NCBI RefSeq assembly: GCF_040655735.1
Contig: NZ_JBFAKK010000003.1
Coordinates: forward strand, 496,001 to 560,000
Source of the DNA: Phytomonospora sp040655735
GTDB lineage: Bacteria; Actinomycetota; Actinomycetes; Mycobacteriales; Micromonosporaceae
Length of the DNA stretch: 64,000 nucleotides
Direction: 5' to 3'
Shown here: piece by piece, positions 53,869 to 63,579 of the stretch
Position numbering within the stretch: position 1 is the first letter of the stretch
How the letters are laid out: every line of letters starts with the position of its first letter
The notes under the pieces: model-generated
Databases searched by the model: none
What the model saw: only the letters and a program-made list of their open reading frames with translations
Told to the model about the DNA's origin: nothing
Position numbers and translations under genes: made by a program

Positions 53869-54768
53869 ATGAGACAGCTCGCCGTGCTCGATGCGCCGTC
53901 GAACCTCGGGCTGCGCCCACCGACCCAGACCGCCGTCCCCGGGTGCGCCAAGGCACCCGGGGCGCTGCGCGACCACGGGCTGGTCTCCCGCCTGTCCGCG
54001 CACGACGCGGGCTGTCTCACGGCCCCCCGCTACGACCCCGGCGACTGGAAGCCGGGCGACGGCGTCTGCCACGCAGCCGAGATCGCCTGGTACTCCCGGC
54101 GGCTCGCCGACCGCGTCAACGCCCTCCTGGACGCCGACTACCGGCCCCTTGTCCTCGGCGGCGACTGCTCGATCCTGCTCGGTACGGCCCTCGCCATGCG
54201 CCGGCGCGGCAAGCGCGACGACGCCCGCTACGGCCTGGTCTTCATCGACGGGCACTCCGACTACCGCCACCCCGGCAACTCGCCCTACGTCGGCGCGGCG
54301 GCCGGCGAGGACCTGGCGCTGGTGACCGGGCGCGGGCAGCCGGACCTGACCGACGTGGACGGGCTGCGGCCCTATGTGGCCGAGCCCGACGTCGCCGTGC
54401 TCGGCATCCGCGACTCCGACGCCCACCGCGTCGAGCTCACCGCCGCCGGCATCGCCTACCGGACCGTTCCGCAGCTGCGGGCGGCCGGCGCCAACCGGAC
54501 GGTCGAGTGGGTCGGGGAGCAACTCACGCAGGTGGACGGGTTCTGGTTGCACGTGGATGTCGACGTCCTCGATCCGTCGGTCATGCCGGCCGTCGACGGA
54601 CCCGACCCGGGCGGCATCGCGCACAGCGAACTGGAGCAGCTCGTACGCGAGCTGACCAGCGAGGACAGCTGCCTCGGGCTGGAGGTCACGGTGTTCGACC
54701 CGGACTACGACCCGGACGGCCAGCTGGCCGCGGACGTGGTTGACACCATTGTGCGGGCACTCACCTGA
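53869..54768 (+). CDS. arginase/agmatinase/formiminoglutamase family ureohydrolase
   Basis: A 299-residue enzyme of the ureohydrolase family. Metal-binding motifs: GGDCSILLG, FIDGHSDY (DxHxD) and HVDVDVLDPSVMPAVDGPDPGG (DxDxxD), which together bind the di-manganese centre. It hydrolyses guanidino groups of arginine, agmatine or a related compound, releasing urea. The subclass cannot be fixed by eye. Co-transcribed with the YbbN-like gene upstream; 81 bases before the NAD-glutamate dehydrogenase gene, which may also be in the unit, linking arginine breakdown to glutamate. Confidence 0.88.
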   Translation: MRQLAVLDAPSNLGLRPPTQTAVPGCAKAPGALRDHGLVSRLSAHDAGCLTAPRYDPGDWKPGDGVCHAAEIAWYSRRLADRVNALLDADYRPLVLGGDCSILLGTALAMRRRGKRDDARYGLVFIDGHSDYRHPGNSPYVGAAAGEDLALVTGRGQPDLTDVDGLRPYVAEPDVAVLGIRDSDAHRVELTAAGIAYRTVPQLRAAGANRTVEWVGEQLTQVDGFWLHVDVDVLDPSVMPAVDGPDPGGIAHSELEQLVRELTSEDSCLGLEVTVFDPDYDPDGQLAADVVDTIVRALT

Positions 54769-54849
54769 TCGTCGGCCGAACCCCCCGACGTAGGCTCATG
54801 GACGGAGCGGTCCACAACGGTGTGGATCTTCACTCGGACTGGAGACCCG

Positions 54850-57800
54850 ATGTTGCCGATGGTGTCAGACGACGAAGCCTCCGAAGGCAATCTGGACGAC
54901 GAGGTTCCCAACAGGGAACGGCTTGTCGCCGACGCGGTGGCTTTGACCGAGGGCGATCCCGATCTCGCCGAACTGGTGCGGCTGTACTGGCGGCTGGTGC
55001 CCGACGAGGACCTCGTGGGCCGCGAACCGGCCGATCTGGTGGCGATCACGGTCCACCACCGGGAGCTGGCCGCACAGCGCCTGCCCGGTGAGGTGAAGCT
55101 CTCGGTCTCGGCGACCGAGCCCGGACCGCCCGAGGCGCTCTACGACGGCGCCCGAACCGTCATCGACCTCGTCACCGACGACATGCCCTTCCTCGTCGAC
55201 TCGCTGACCGCGCTGTTCACCCGCAAGGACGTCGAGGTGCAGCTCCTCGTCCACCCGCAGGTGAAGGTCAAGCGCCAGGTCATGGGCGCCATGGAGAACG
55301 TTCCGGTCGACTCCGACCCCGCGGGAGTCGCCGAGAGCTGGATGCACATCGAGATCGAGCGCCAGCGCGAGACCGGCGACGTCGAGGCCCTCCACAACGA
55401 CATCCTGAGCGTCCTCACCGACGTCCGCGAGGTCGTCGAGGACTGGCAGAAGATGCGCGACCAGGCCCTGGGCCTCGCCGACGAGCTCAGCCGCGGCGAG
55501 CGCCGCCCGCCGGTCCCCGACAAGGACGTCACCGACGCCGTCGACCTGCTGCGCTGGCTCACCGACGACCACTTCACCTTCCTGGGGTACCGCGAGTACC
55601 GCCTCCAGGACCGCGAGGACGGCCCGGCCCTGTGCGCGGTCATGGGCACCGGTCTGGGCATCCTGCGCCAGGACCAGGTGGCCCCGAAGGCACTGGCGTC
55701 GATGGCGCCCGAGGCCTACGAGAAGGTCCTCGAGAAGCGCCTGCTGATCATCACGAAGGCGAACTCGAAGTCGACGGTGCACCGCAACGCCTACCTCGAC
55801 TACATCGGGTTCAAGGTCTTCGACGACGAGGGCCGGGCCATCGGGGAGCGCCGCTTCCTCGGCCTGTTCACCTCGGCGGCCTACCTGCACTCGGTGCGGG
55901 AGCTGCCGGTCGTGCGCCGCAAGGTCGCCGAGGTCCTCCAGCGTTCCGGGCTGGCCGCGACGGGTCACTCGGGCAAGGACCTCCTCGCCACGATGGAGAC
56001 CTACCCGCGCGACGACCTGTTCCAGATCAGCACCGACGAGCTGTACCAGACCGTCATGGGCGTGCTGCGCCTGGCGGGGCGGCGGCGCCTGCGGCTGTTC
56101 CTGCGCCGTGACGCCTACGGCCGCTTCATCTCGTGCCTGGTCTACCTGCCGCGCGACCACTTCAACACCGACAACCGGCTGCGCATCGAGAAGATCCTCA
56201 AGGAGCGCCTCAACAGCGTCGGCGTGGACTACACGACGCGCGTGGGCGACTCGCCGCTGGCGCGCATCCACTACATCATCCACACCGACCCGAAGCGGCC
56301 GCTGGGCGAAGTCAACGTCGAGGCGGTCCAGGACGAGCTGACCCAGGCGACGCGTTCGTGGGACGCCGACTTCAGTCTGCTGCTCGACCGCAAACTCGGC
56401 GAGGAACAGGCGCACGACCTGTACCAGCGCTACCGGCGGGCCTACTCGCCGACGTACAAGGACGAGCACACGCCCTTCGAGGCGGCCAAGGACATCGCCA
56501 AGCTGGAGTTGCTCGACGAGCCCGGCGAGCTGGCGCTGCACCTGTTCCGCCACCGCAAGCGCGACGACGACGTGCGCTTCAAGGTGTTCCGCTACGGCGA
56601 GCCGATGATGCTGTCGGCGGTGCTGCCGGTGCTGCACTCCCTGGGCGTGCAGGTCGCCGACGAGCGGCCCTACGAGATCAACCGCGAAGACGACGTCATC
56701 TACGTCTACAACTTCGGTCTCAAGCTGCCCGCCGACGTCGAGATCCAGGTCCCGCAGGTGCGGGCGAAGGTCGAGAACGCGTTCTCGGCGGCCTGGCGCG
56801 GCGAGTCGGAGGTCGACGGCTTCAACGAGCTGGTGCTGCGCGCCAACATGACCTGGCGGGAGGTGGTGATCCTGCGGGCCTACGCGAAGTACCTGCGCCA
56901 GGCCGGGAGCATCCACTCGCAGCGGTTCATGTGGGAGACCTTCCGCAACCACCCGAAGATCGCCGCCTCGCTCGTCGAGCTGTTCCAGACCCGCTTCGAC
57001 CCCGAGCTCCAGCTGACCGCGCAGGCGCGCGAGGAGGCCGCCGGGGCGATCGCCGAGCACATCCGCGGCGAGCTCGACCAGGTCGCCAGCCTCGACGCCG
57101 ACCGCATCATGCGCGCGTTCCTGCTGCTGATCGAGTCGACGCTGCGGACCTCGTTCTTCCAGCGCGGCAACGGGCGGCCCAAGCCGTACGTGTCGTTCAA
57201 GCTCGACCCGCAGAACCTCGCCGAGCTGCTGCCTGCGCCGCGGCCGAAGTACGAGATCTTCGTGTACTCGCCGCGCTTCGAGGGCGTGCACCTGCGCTTC
57301 GGCGCGGTGGCCCGCGGCGGCCTGCGCTGGTCGGACCGCCGGGAGGACTTCCGCACCGAGGTGCTGGGCCTGGTCAAGGCGCAGATGGTGAAGAACTCGG
57401 TCATCGTGCCGGTCGGCGCCAAGGGCGGCTTCGTGCTGAAGGACCCGCCCGTCGAGCGCGACGCGCTGTTCAACGAGGGCGTGTCCTGCTACAAGGCCTT
57501 CATCTCGGCGCTGCTGGACATCACCGACAACCTCGACCCCTCCGGCAAGGTCGTCCCGCCGGTGGAGGTCGTCCGCCACGACGGCGACGACCCGTACCTG
57601 GTGGTGGCCGCCGACAAGGGGACCGCGACCTTCTCCGACATCGCCAACGAGATCGCGATGTCCTACGGGTTCTGGCTCGGTGACGCCTTCGCCTCGGGCG
57701 GCTCGGCCGGCTACGACCACAAGAAGATGGGCATCACCGCCCGCGGTGCGTGGGAGTCGGTCAAGCACCACTTCCGCGAGCTGGGCGTCGACACCCAGAG

Positions 57801-59736
57801 CGAGGACTTCACCGTCGTCGGCATCGGCGACATGGGCGGCGACGTCTTCGGCAACGGGATGCTGCTCAGTGGGCACATCCGCCTGGTCGCGGCCTTCAAC
57901 CACATGCACATCTTCATCGACCCCGAGCCCGACGCGGCCCGGTCGTTCCCGGAGCGGCAGCGGCTGTTCGAGCTGCCGCGCTCGACGTGGGACGACTACG
58001 ACAAGTCGCTGATCAGCGAGGGCGGCGGCGTGTGGTCGCGGGCGGACAAGTCCATCCCGCTGTCGCCGCAGGTCCGCCAGGCGCTCGGCCTGGCCGACTC
58101 GGTGACGCGGCTGGCCCCCAACGACCTGATCAACGCGATCCTCAAGGCGCCGGTCGACCTGCTGTGGAACGGCGGGATCGGGACCTACGTCAAGGCCGCT
58201 TCGGAGACCAATGCCGAGGTCGGCGACAAGACCAACGACACGCTGCGGGTCAACGGCGGCGAGCTGCGCTGCAAGGTCGTCGGCGAGGGCGGGAACCTGG
58301 GCCTGACCCAGCTGGGCCGCATCGAGTTCGCGCTCGGCGGCGGGCACATCGCCACCGACTTCATCGACAACTCCGCGGGTGTCGACTGCTCTGACCACGA
58401 GGTCAACATCAAGGTCCTGCTGTCGCGGGCGATCACCTCCGGTGAGCTGGATCCGGCCGACCGCGACGAACTGCTGGCCGAGATGACCGACGAGGTCGCC
58501 GAGCTGGTCCTGCGCGACAACTACGACCAGAGCAGGGCGCTGGGGGTGGCCGGCGCGCAGGCGCTGACGCTGCTGCCGGTGCACCGCAGGCTGCTGGCCT
58601 ACCTGGAGAAGCACGCCGGTCTCGACCGCAAGCTCGAAGGGCTGCCGACCGACAAGGAGCTCAACCAGCGCACGGCCTCCGACCGCGGCCTGACCCGGCC
58701 GGAGTTCGCGGTGATGCTCTCCTACGTCAAGCTCGACCTGGAGAACGAGATCCTCGACTCCGCCCTGCCCGACGACGTCTGGACGAAGGCGGTGCTGACC
58801 GAGTACTTCCCGCACCCGCTGCGGGACCGGTTCGCGCGGATCATGCCCGAGCACCCGCTGCGCCGCGAGATCGTGACGACGGCGCTGGTCAACGAGGTCG
58901 TCAACCACGGCGGCACGTCCTTCATCTTCCGCATCATGGAGGAGACCGGAGCCTCGGCCGACGACGCGATCCGCGGCTACGCGATCATCCGGAAGGTCTT
59001 CGGCCTCTCGGAGCTGTGGACGGCCATCGAGGCCCTCGACAACGTCGTGCCGACCGACGCGCAGGTCGCCGGGCTGCTGGTGGTCCGCCGCCTGCTCGAC
59101 CGGGGTGTGCGCTGGCTGGTGCAGAACCGGCGGGTGCCGCTCGACGTCGAGGCCGAGGTGAACCGCCTGAGCGAAGGCGTCGCGGCGCTCCTGCCGAAGA
59201 TGCCGGAGCTGCTGCTCGGCTCCGAGCGCGAGGCCATGCACGGCTACGCGGCGAAGCTGGCGTCGACCGGTCTGCCGGAGGACCTGGCGGAGCGGCTGGC
59301 GTGCCTGATCTACGGTTTCGGCCTGATCGACGTCGTGGAGACGGCGACCCAGACCGAGCGGACCGGAGAGGAGGGCCTGGCCGAGGTCGCCGAGGTGTAC
59401 TTCACCATCGCCGAGCGCTTCACCGCCGACAGCGTCCTCAACAAGATCTCCGACCTGCCCCGCGAGGACCGTTGGCAGACGCTGGCCCGCATGGCCCTGC
59501 GCTACGACCTGTACGCGGCGATCGCGGCCCTCACCTGCGAGGTGCTGACCTCGACGGACTCCGCGGAGTCCCCCGTCGAGCGGGTCGCGCACTGGGAGGA
59601 GCAGAACGCCTCGACGCTGGCACGGGTGCAGAACGCGATGGGCGAGTTCATCCACTCACGCGCCGACCTCGCGGCGCTGTCGGTGCTGCTGCGCCAGATC
59701 CGGACGCTCGTGCAGGCCTCGGCCTCCGGGAGCTGA
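54850..59736 (+). CDS. gdh: NAD-specific glutamate dehydrogenase, large L_180 type
   Basis: A 1628-residue enzyme, the size of the L_180 class (also called GDH2 in Streptomyces). ATG at 54850 (MLPMVSDDEA) follows a GGAG box; ten further in-frame codons upstream are not needed. The N-terminal ~700 residues are ACT-like regulatory modules; the catalytic core at ~800-1150 has the glutamate-binding Lys in PVGAKGGFVLKDPP and the Rossmann segment VVGIGDMGGDVFGNGM. The C-terminal ~450 residues are helical. It oxidises glutamate to 2-oxoglutarate and ammonia. From memory the M. tuberculosis homologue is Rv2476c, next to ettA; here it is 38 kb away. Confidence 0.96.
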   Translation: MLPMVSDDEASEGNLDDEVPNRERLVADAVALTEGDPDLAELVRLYWRLVPDEDLVGREPADLVAITVHHRELAAQRLPGEVKLSVSATEPGPPEALYDGARTVIDLVTDDMPFLVDSLTALFTRKDVEVQLLVHPQVKVKRQVMGAMENVPVDSDPAGVAESWMHIEIERQRETGDVEALHNDILSVLTDVREVVEDWQKMRDQALGLADELSRGERRPPVPDKDVTDAVDLLRWLTDDHFTFLGYREYRLQDREDGPALCAVMGTGLGILRQDQVAPKALASMAPEAYEKVLEKRLLIITKANSKSTVHRNAYLDYIGFKVFDDEGRAIGERRFLGLFTSAAYLHSVRELPVVRRKVAEVLQRSGLAATGHSGKDLLATMETYPRDDLFQISTDELYQTVMGVLRLAGRRRLRLFLRRDAYGRFISCLVYLPRDHFNTDNRLRIEKILKERLNSVGVDYTTRVGDSPLARIHYIIHTDPKRPLGEVNVEAVQDELTQATRSWDADFSLLLDRKLGEEQAHDLYQRYRRAYSPTYKDEHTPFEAAKDIAKLELLDEPGELALHLFRHRKRDDDVRFKVFRYGEPMMLSAVLPVLHSLGVQVADERPYEINREDDVIYVYNFGLKLPADVEIQVPQVRAKVENAFSAAWRGESEVDGFNELVLRANMTWREVVILRAYAKYLRQAGSIHSQRFMWETFRNHPKIAASLVELFQTRFDPELQLTAQAREEAAGAIAEHIRGELDQVASLDADRIMRAFLLLIESTLRTSFFQRGNGRPKPYVSFKLDPQNLAELLPAPRPKYEIFVYSPRFEGVHLRFGAVARGGLRWSDRREDFRTEVLGLVKAQMVKNSVIVPVGAKGGFVLKDPPVERDALFNEGVSCYKAFISALLDITDNLDPSGKVVPPVEVVRHDGDDPYLVVAADKGTATFSDIANEIAMSYGFWLGDAFASGGSAGYDHKKMGITARGAWESVKHHFRELGVDTQSEDFTVVGIGDMGGDVFGNGMLLSGHIRLVAAFNHMHIFIDPEPDAARSFPERQRLFELPRSTWDDYDKSLISEGGGVWSRADKSIPLSPQVRQALGLADSVTRLAPNDLINAILKAPVDLLWNGGIGTYVKAASETNAEVGDKTNDTLRVNGGELRCKVVGEGGNLGLTQLGRIEFALGGGHIATDFIDNSAGVDCSDHEVNIKVLLSRAITSGELDPADRDELLAEMTDEVAELVLRDNYDQSRALGVAGAQALTLLPVHRRLLAYLEKHAGLDRKLEGLPTDKELNQRTASDRGLTRPEFAVMLSYVKLDLENEILDSALPDDVWTKAVLTEYFPHPLRDRFARIMPEHPLRREIVTTALVNEVVNHGGTSFIFRIMEETGASADDAIRGYAIIRKVFGLSELWTAIEALDNVVPTDAQVAGLLVVRRLLDRGVRWLVQNRRVPLDVEAEVNRLSEGVAALLPKMPELLLGSEREAMHGYAAKLASTGLPEDLAERLACLIYGFGLIDVVETATQTERTGEEGLAEVAEVYFTIAERFTADSVLNKISDLPREDRWQTLARMALRYDLYAAIAALTCEVLTSTDSAESPVERVAHWEEQNASTLARVQNAMGEFIHSRADLAALSVLLRQIRTLVQASASGS

Positions 59737-59743
59737 GTTCTGA

Positions 59744-59788
59744 CAGCACAAAGGGCCGGCGGCCGGGGGGCGCCGGCCCTTTGTGCTG
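59744..59788 (+). terminator. strong terminator after gdh
   Basis: 18-bp perfect stem CAGCACAAAGGGCCGGCG / CGCCGGCCCTTTGTGCTG with a 9-base loop, 7 bases past the stop. Confidence 0.9.
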
Positions 59789-60104
59789 TGCTCGCCTGGC
59801 CGGAGGCCGACGAAACCTCACGCCAGGTAGGGGCTCGGGCTGCGGCGCCTCCTCCGGCGCCGGGTCCCCGGCCGGGGTTACGTGTGAACTTGCGGGTGTC
59901 CGGCGTGGGTACTGCTTCGCCGCCGTTCCTAAAGTCCGCCTTAACCCTGAACATCCGTGTCCACCGGCTCCACCAGCCGACCCTCCACTGTGTCACCGCC
60001 CGGCGACCGAGGACATCTTCCCCGCTCAGGCAAGCGCATGGTAGGAAGACTCCTCAAGTGGCGAGCTTCCGGTAGGAAAGCTCCACCAAGCGGAGGTGCG
60101 TCGG
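59789..60104 (+). other. 316-bp intergenic region upstream of the exported amidase
   Basis: No gene. After the gdh terminator the sequence is ordinary GC-rich DNA until 60040, where two direct repeats of ~20 bases lie just upstream of the amidase start (separate entry). No riboswitch pattern was recognisable. Confidence 0.6.
60040..60092 (+). promoter_or_regulatory. two direct repeats upstream of the amidase gene, 31 bases apart
   Basis: Repeat 1 (60040-60060) GGTAGGAAGACTCCTCAAG and repeat 2 (60071-60092) GGTAGGAAAGCTCCACCAAG share about 15 of 19 positions; each contains a short AGGA-N4-TCC dyad. Centre-to-centre spacing is 31 bases, three helical turns, so a protein could bind both on one face. 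Repeat 2 lies just before the ribosome binding site. Confidence 0.5.
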
Positions 60105-61181
60105 ATGTCCCCTGATCCATTAATGTCCCGCCGGAACATCTTCCGGGGGGCCGTGGTGCTCGGCGCCGCGGCCACGGTCGGAGGCTTCACCGTCACGACG
60201 GCCGGCGCGGCCGTGCCCAACCCGGGCATCGCGAGCTGCTCGACGTGGGGCGCCCGCTCGGCGAGCGGCCTCTCGCAGATCGCCACCGACGCCAACAAGA
60301 TCATCATTCACCACACGGCGACGGCGAACCAGGCCGACGTCACCCAGGCCGCGGCCTACCGGCTGGCGCGGTCGATCCAGAACTACCACATGGACTCGCA
60401 GGGCTGGGCCGACACCGGACAGCACTTCACGGTCAGCCGCGGCGGGTACGCCATGGAGGGCCGCCACTACAGCCTCTCGCACCTGAGCAGCGGCAACGGC
60501 ATGGTCGTCGGCGCGCACTGCCCCGGCCAGAACAGCCAGGGCATCGGCATCGAGAACGAGGGCACCTACACCTCGGCGACGCCGCCGGACGCGCTGTGGG
60601 CCAAGCTCGTCGACCTGTGCGCCTACATCTGCCAGCAGTACGGGATCGCGCCGACCAAGATCTACGGCCACCGCGACTACGTCTCCACCGCCTGCCCCGG
60701 CGACAAGCTGTACAGCATGCTGCCCACGCTGCGCACGGCCGTCGCCGCGAAGCTCAACGGCGGCGGGACACCGTCGTTCCAGGTCGTCATCGACAACGGA
60801 AGCGCCGGTTTCACCGCGGGGGCCAACTGGGCGGTGTCGACCTACTCGGCACAGCGCTACGGTTCGAACTACCACTACGCCGACCCGGCCGCCGTCTCCG
60901 ACGGCGCCTACTACCGCGCGACCCTCCCGGCCGCCGCCGACTACAAGGTGGAGACCTGGTACCCCGGCGACGCCGGCTACAACGCCAGTACCCCCTTCGT
61001 GGTGTTCGCCAGTGGCGGCAACAAGACCGTCACGGTCAACCAGCAGTCGAACGGCGGCAAGTGGGTCGACCTGGGGACGCACGCCTTCGGGTCGGGCGCG
61101 CGGGACATCCTCGCGGTCAGCCGCTGGAGTTCCGGTGCGGGCTATGTGATCGCCGACGCGGTGCGGGTGACCCGCGTCTGA
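60105..61181 (+). CDS. exported N-acetylmuramoyl-L-alanine amidase with golvesin-like C-terminal domain
   Basis: A 358-residue protein. ATG at 60105 is used because CGGAGG lies 8 bases upstream. The Tat-type signal SRRNIFRGAVVLGAAATVGGF ends near AGAAVP. Residues ~45-225 are an amidase_2/PGRP fold with zinc ligands: His in IIIHHTATANQ, and His and Cys in YGHRDYVSTACPGD. Residues ~230-358 are a beta-sandwich resembling the golvesin C-terminal-like module (FQVVIDNGSAGFTAGANW ... GGNKTVTVNQQSNGGKW). It cleaves peptidoglycan between MurNAc and L-Ala outside the cell. Confidence 0.88.
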   Translation: MSPDPLMSRRNIFRGAVVLGAAATVGGFTVTTAGAAVPNPGIASCSTWGARSASGLSQIATDANKIIIHHTATANQADVTQAAAYRLARSIQNYHMDSQGWADTGQHFTVSRGGYAMEGRHYSLSHLSSGNGMVVGAHCPGQNSQGIGIENEGTYTSATPPDALWAKLVDLCAYICQQYGIAPTKIYGHRDYVSTACPGDKLYSMLPTLRTAVAAKLNGGGTPSFQVVIDNGSAGFTAGANWAVSTYSAQRYGSNYHYADPAAVSDGAYYRATLPAAADYKVETWYPGDAGYNASTPFVVFASGGNKTVTVNQQSNGGKWVDLGTHAFGSGARDILAVSRWSSGAGYVIADAVRVTRV

Positions 61182-61187
61182 TGGACT

Positions 61188-61227
61188 CGGTCCCGTCGGG
61201 CGCCGTCGCCAGGGCCCGGCGGGACCG
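61188..61227 (+). terminator. terminator after the amidase gene
   Basis: 14-bp stem from CGGTCCCG to CGGGACCG with one G-T pair and a 12-base loop, 7 bases past the stop. Confidence 0.65.
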
Positions 61228-61327
61228 GTTAGTCTGCTGTGGACGTTCTACTGCCGGACTCCGGCCGTTCGCCGGGGATTGGCACGGAACCGATTGGGTG
61301 GGCCCAAGTTCACTCCAGGAGGTATCC

Positions 61328-62398
61328 ATGCGACGCCGCACTCTCGTCACCGGAACCCTGTCCGCGGCGGCGGCCATCGTCGTCACCGGCACCGGTTCCC
61401 CCGCCCAGGCCGAGGAGAAGTCCTTGAGCAACGGCCGCCGGCCAAGGCACCGGGTCCAGATCGTCGGCCACCGCGGCTCCTGCGGTTACCGGCCCGAGCA
61501 CACTCTGGAGTCGTACCGCCTGTCGATCGCCCAGGGCGTCGACATCATCGAACCCGACCTCGTGCCGACCAGCGACGGGGTCCTCGTCGCCCGTCACGAG
61601 AGCGAGATCGGCGGCACCACCGACGTCTCGGCCCGGCCCGAGTTCGCCGGCCGCCGGACCACCAAGGTCATCGACGGCCGCAACGTCACCGGCTGGTTCA
61701 CCGAGGACTTCACCCTCGCCGAGATCAAGTCGCTGCGCGCCAAGGAGCGCCTGCCGCAGCTGCGCCCGGCCAACACCGCCTACGACGGGCTCTACGAGGT
61801 CCCGACCTTCGACGAGATCGTGAAGCTGCTGCTCGCCGAGCGCCGCCGCACCGGCCGCGACATCGGGATGTACCCCGAGACGAAGCACCCGACCTACTTC
61901 CGCTCGATCGGCCTGCCCCTTGAGGACACGCTCGTGCGGACCCTGCGCAAGAACCGGCTCGACGGCCGCCGGTCTAACGTCCTCCTCCAGTCCTTCGAGC
62001 AGGACAGCCTCCAGCGGCTGGCGCGCAAGGTCGACAACCGCCTGCACTGGGCGACCGAGACCACGCCCACCCCCGAGATCCTCGACGCCTACGCCGAATG
62101 GGGGCACGGCATCAACTTCACCAAGAACCTGATCATCCCCCGTGACGCCGCCGGCAATCTCGGCGCGCCGACCACGGTGGTCGCCGACGCCCAGGAGCGC
62201 GGACTGAAGGTCCACGCCTGGACCTTCCGCAGCGAGAACAACTTCCTGCCCACCGATCTGCGGATCGGCACCGATCCCGCGGCCTGGGGCGACTACCGCG
62301 CCGAGTACGACGCCTTCCTCGCCACCGGCATCGACGGCCTCTTCACCGACTTCCCCGACAAGGCCATCGAAGCGCGCGACGCGGCTTGCGAGGACTGA
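61328..62398 (+). CDS. exported glycerophosphodiester phosphodiesterase
   Basis: A 356-residue GDPD-family enzyme. Signal peptide MRRRTLVTGTLSAAAAIVVTG ending SPAQAEE (twin Arg but without a classic Tat box; Sec or Tat). The GDPD TIM barrel starts IVGHRGSCGYRPEHTLESYRLSIAQGVDIIEPDLVPTSDGVLVARHE, with the catalytic His, Arg and metal-binding Glu and Asp; later ETKHPTYF and HAWTFRSENNFLP. It releases glycerol-3-phosphate from lipid- or teichoic-acid-derived glycerophosphodiesters. An AGGAGG box lies 6 bases upstream. Monocistronic, closed by a hairpin. Confidence 0.93.
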   Translation: MRRRTLVTGTLSAAAAIVVTGTGSPAQAEEKSLSNGRRPRHRVQIVGHRGSCGYRPEHTLESYRLSIAQGVDIIEPDLVPTSDGVLVARHESEIGGTTDVSARPEFAGRRTTKVIDGRNVTGWFTEDFTLAEIKSLRAKERLPQLRPANTAYDGLYEVPTFDEIVKLLLAERRRTGRDIGMYPETKHPTYFRSIGLPLEDTLVRTLRKNRLDGRRSNVLLQSFEQDSLQRLARKVDNRLHWATETTPTPEILDAYAEWGHGINFTKNLIIPRDAAGNLGAPTTVVADAQERGLKVHAWTFRSENNFLPTDLRIGTDPAAWGDYRAEYDAFLATGIDGLFTDFPDKAIEARDAACED

Positions 62399-62408
62399 GG
62401 GCCGGGCA

Positions 62409-62438
62409 CGACGGCACCGGGCTCGCCCGGTGCCGTCG
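62409..62438 (+). terminator. terminator after the glycerophosphodiesterase gene
   Basis: Perfect 13-bp stem CGACGGCACCGGG / CCCGGTGCCGTCG with loop CTCG, 11 bases past the stop. Confidence 0.8.
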
Positions 62439-62691
62439 GACAAAGGAAATCTCCGGCTCGTCGGCCGTTCCGTGCGAGCCGCAGATTGTCAGAAGTCCGA
62501 CACGAGGTCCCCGAGCGCATGCCTTGTCCCTGGCAACGGCGGACGAAGTTGCGGGAACCGGTTAGCGCAGCTCAGTGGTGCCGACAAGACACTCGCACGG
62601 GCCGAACGCGCGCCGCTGTCTACTAAGGGTGGGCGGAGTTGGGCGCAAACTGCCAACTAACGCAACTCGCGATCGTCTACGGTACTAGAGC

Positions 62692-63561
62692 ATGAATCCC
62701 TTACAGCATGATTCCAGCGAGAATGAGTTCGACCCGACGAGAAGCGCCGGGGAGGACCGTCACGTATTCAACGAGGACTTTCCCTGGGACAGCTTTGACT
62801 CCGAGTGGTATCACGGCCTGAACTACGCCAGCCTCCGTTCGGATGACCGCGAGATCCTCTGCATCGTCCGCGACTTCTTCGCCGAGGCGTATGCACGGGA
62901 CAAACCACCGACCGCATGGGGCGGCATAGATGTCGGCGCCGGCGCGAACCTTTACCCGTCTCTGTGCATGCTGCCGTTCTGTGAACGCATTCGGCTCCAC
63001 GAGTTCTCCGTGACCAACGTCGCCTGGCTCAAGCAGGAGATCGGCGGAGGGTATCGGGCGAGCTGGGACCCCTTCTGGCGGGCTTTGACCGAACGCGAGG
63101 CGTACGCACGGGTCGCCGATCCGCGTGAGCGACTGCAGCGGGTCGCCGACGTCCGTCAGGACAGTGTCTTCCGGCTCCCGGATCGTGACGAGGGCGGTTC
63201 GAGGGACGTCTTCAACGGATTGGCCTCCCGTGCCTGGGACGTCGGCACCATGTTCTTCGGGGCTGAATCGATGACGACCGATCTCGAGGAGTTCAAGAAG
63301 GCGATGTGGCGCTTCATGCACGCCCTGCGCCCAGGCGCGCCATTCGCGGCGGCGTTCATGATGGACTCCAAGGGATACACCGTCGGCGAGGTCGAGTTTC
63401 CGGCCGTTGCGATCAAAGAGCACGATGTGACAGAGTGTCTGGATGGTCTCGCCTATGGGGTGGAAGTCAAGGTGACGGGCCTGGAAGCCACGTTGCGCAA
63501 GGGCTACGGCGGGATGATCGTCGCCACCGGGAGGGTCAGCGACGACGGCGGCAAGGCATGA
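62692..63561 (+). CDS. SCO2525-type SAM-dependent methyltransferase (NNMT/PNMT/TEMT-like)
   Basis: A 289-residue protein. After a variable head, EDFPWDSFDSEWYHGLNYASLRSDDREIL leads to the SAM-binding motif WGGIDVGAGANLYPSLCMLPFC, then RIRLHEFSVTNVAWL, DSVFRLPDRD, WDVGTMFFGAESMTTDLEEF and RPGAPFAAAFMMDSKGY. This matches the NNMT/PNMT/TEMT-like family seen in Streptomyces next to SCO2524, within the SCO2521-2525 set of unknown function. The fourth codon is the rare Leu codon TTA. GC content is a little lower than in the rest of the window. Substrate unknown. An SCO2524-type gene follows 18 bases downstream. Confidence 0.72.
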   Translation: MNPLQHDSSENEFDPTRSAGEDRHVFNEDFPWDSFDSEWYHGLNYASLRSDDREILCIVRDFFAEAYARDKPPTAWGGIDVGAGANLYPSLCMLPFCERIRLHEFSVTNVAWLKQEIGGGYRASWDPFWRALTEREAYARVADPRERLQRVADVRQDSVFRLPDRDEGGSRDVFNGLASRAWDVGTMFFGAESMTTDLEEFKKAMWRFMHALRPGAPFAAAFMMDSKGYTVGEVEFPAVAIKEHDVTECLDGLAYGVEVKVTGLEATLRKGYGGMIVATGRVSDDGGKA

Positions 63562-63579
63562 GGGGGTAGGTGAGGCTCC

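Noticed and set aside
54865..59655. 1596-codon open frame on the minus strand opposite gdh
   Set aside because: It is the antisense shadow of the glutamate dehydrogenase gene: high-GC codon bias keeps that frame open. Its translation is low-complexity Val/Leu/Arg/Gly with no domain, while the plus frame has clear motifs.
59789..60104. c-di-AMP (ydaO) riboswitch before the amidase gene
   Set aside because: Such riboswitches often precede actinobacterial wall hydrolase genes, but the conserved core segments could not be found here.
62560..62600. tRNA-like fragment (TTAGCGCAGCTCAGTGGT) upstream of the SCO2525-type gene
   Set aside because: Only a D-arm-like piece is present; no acceptor, anticodon or T arm can be folded around it, so neither a tRNA nor a clear attachment site can be claimed.
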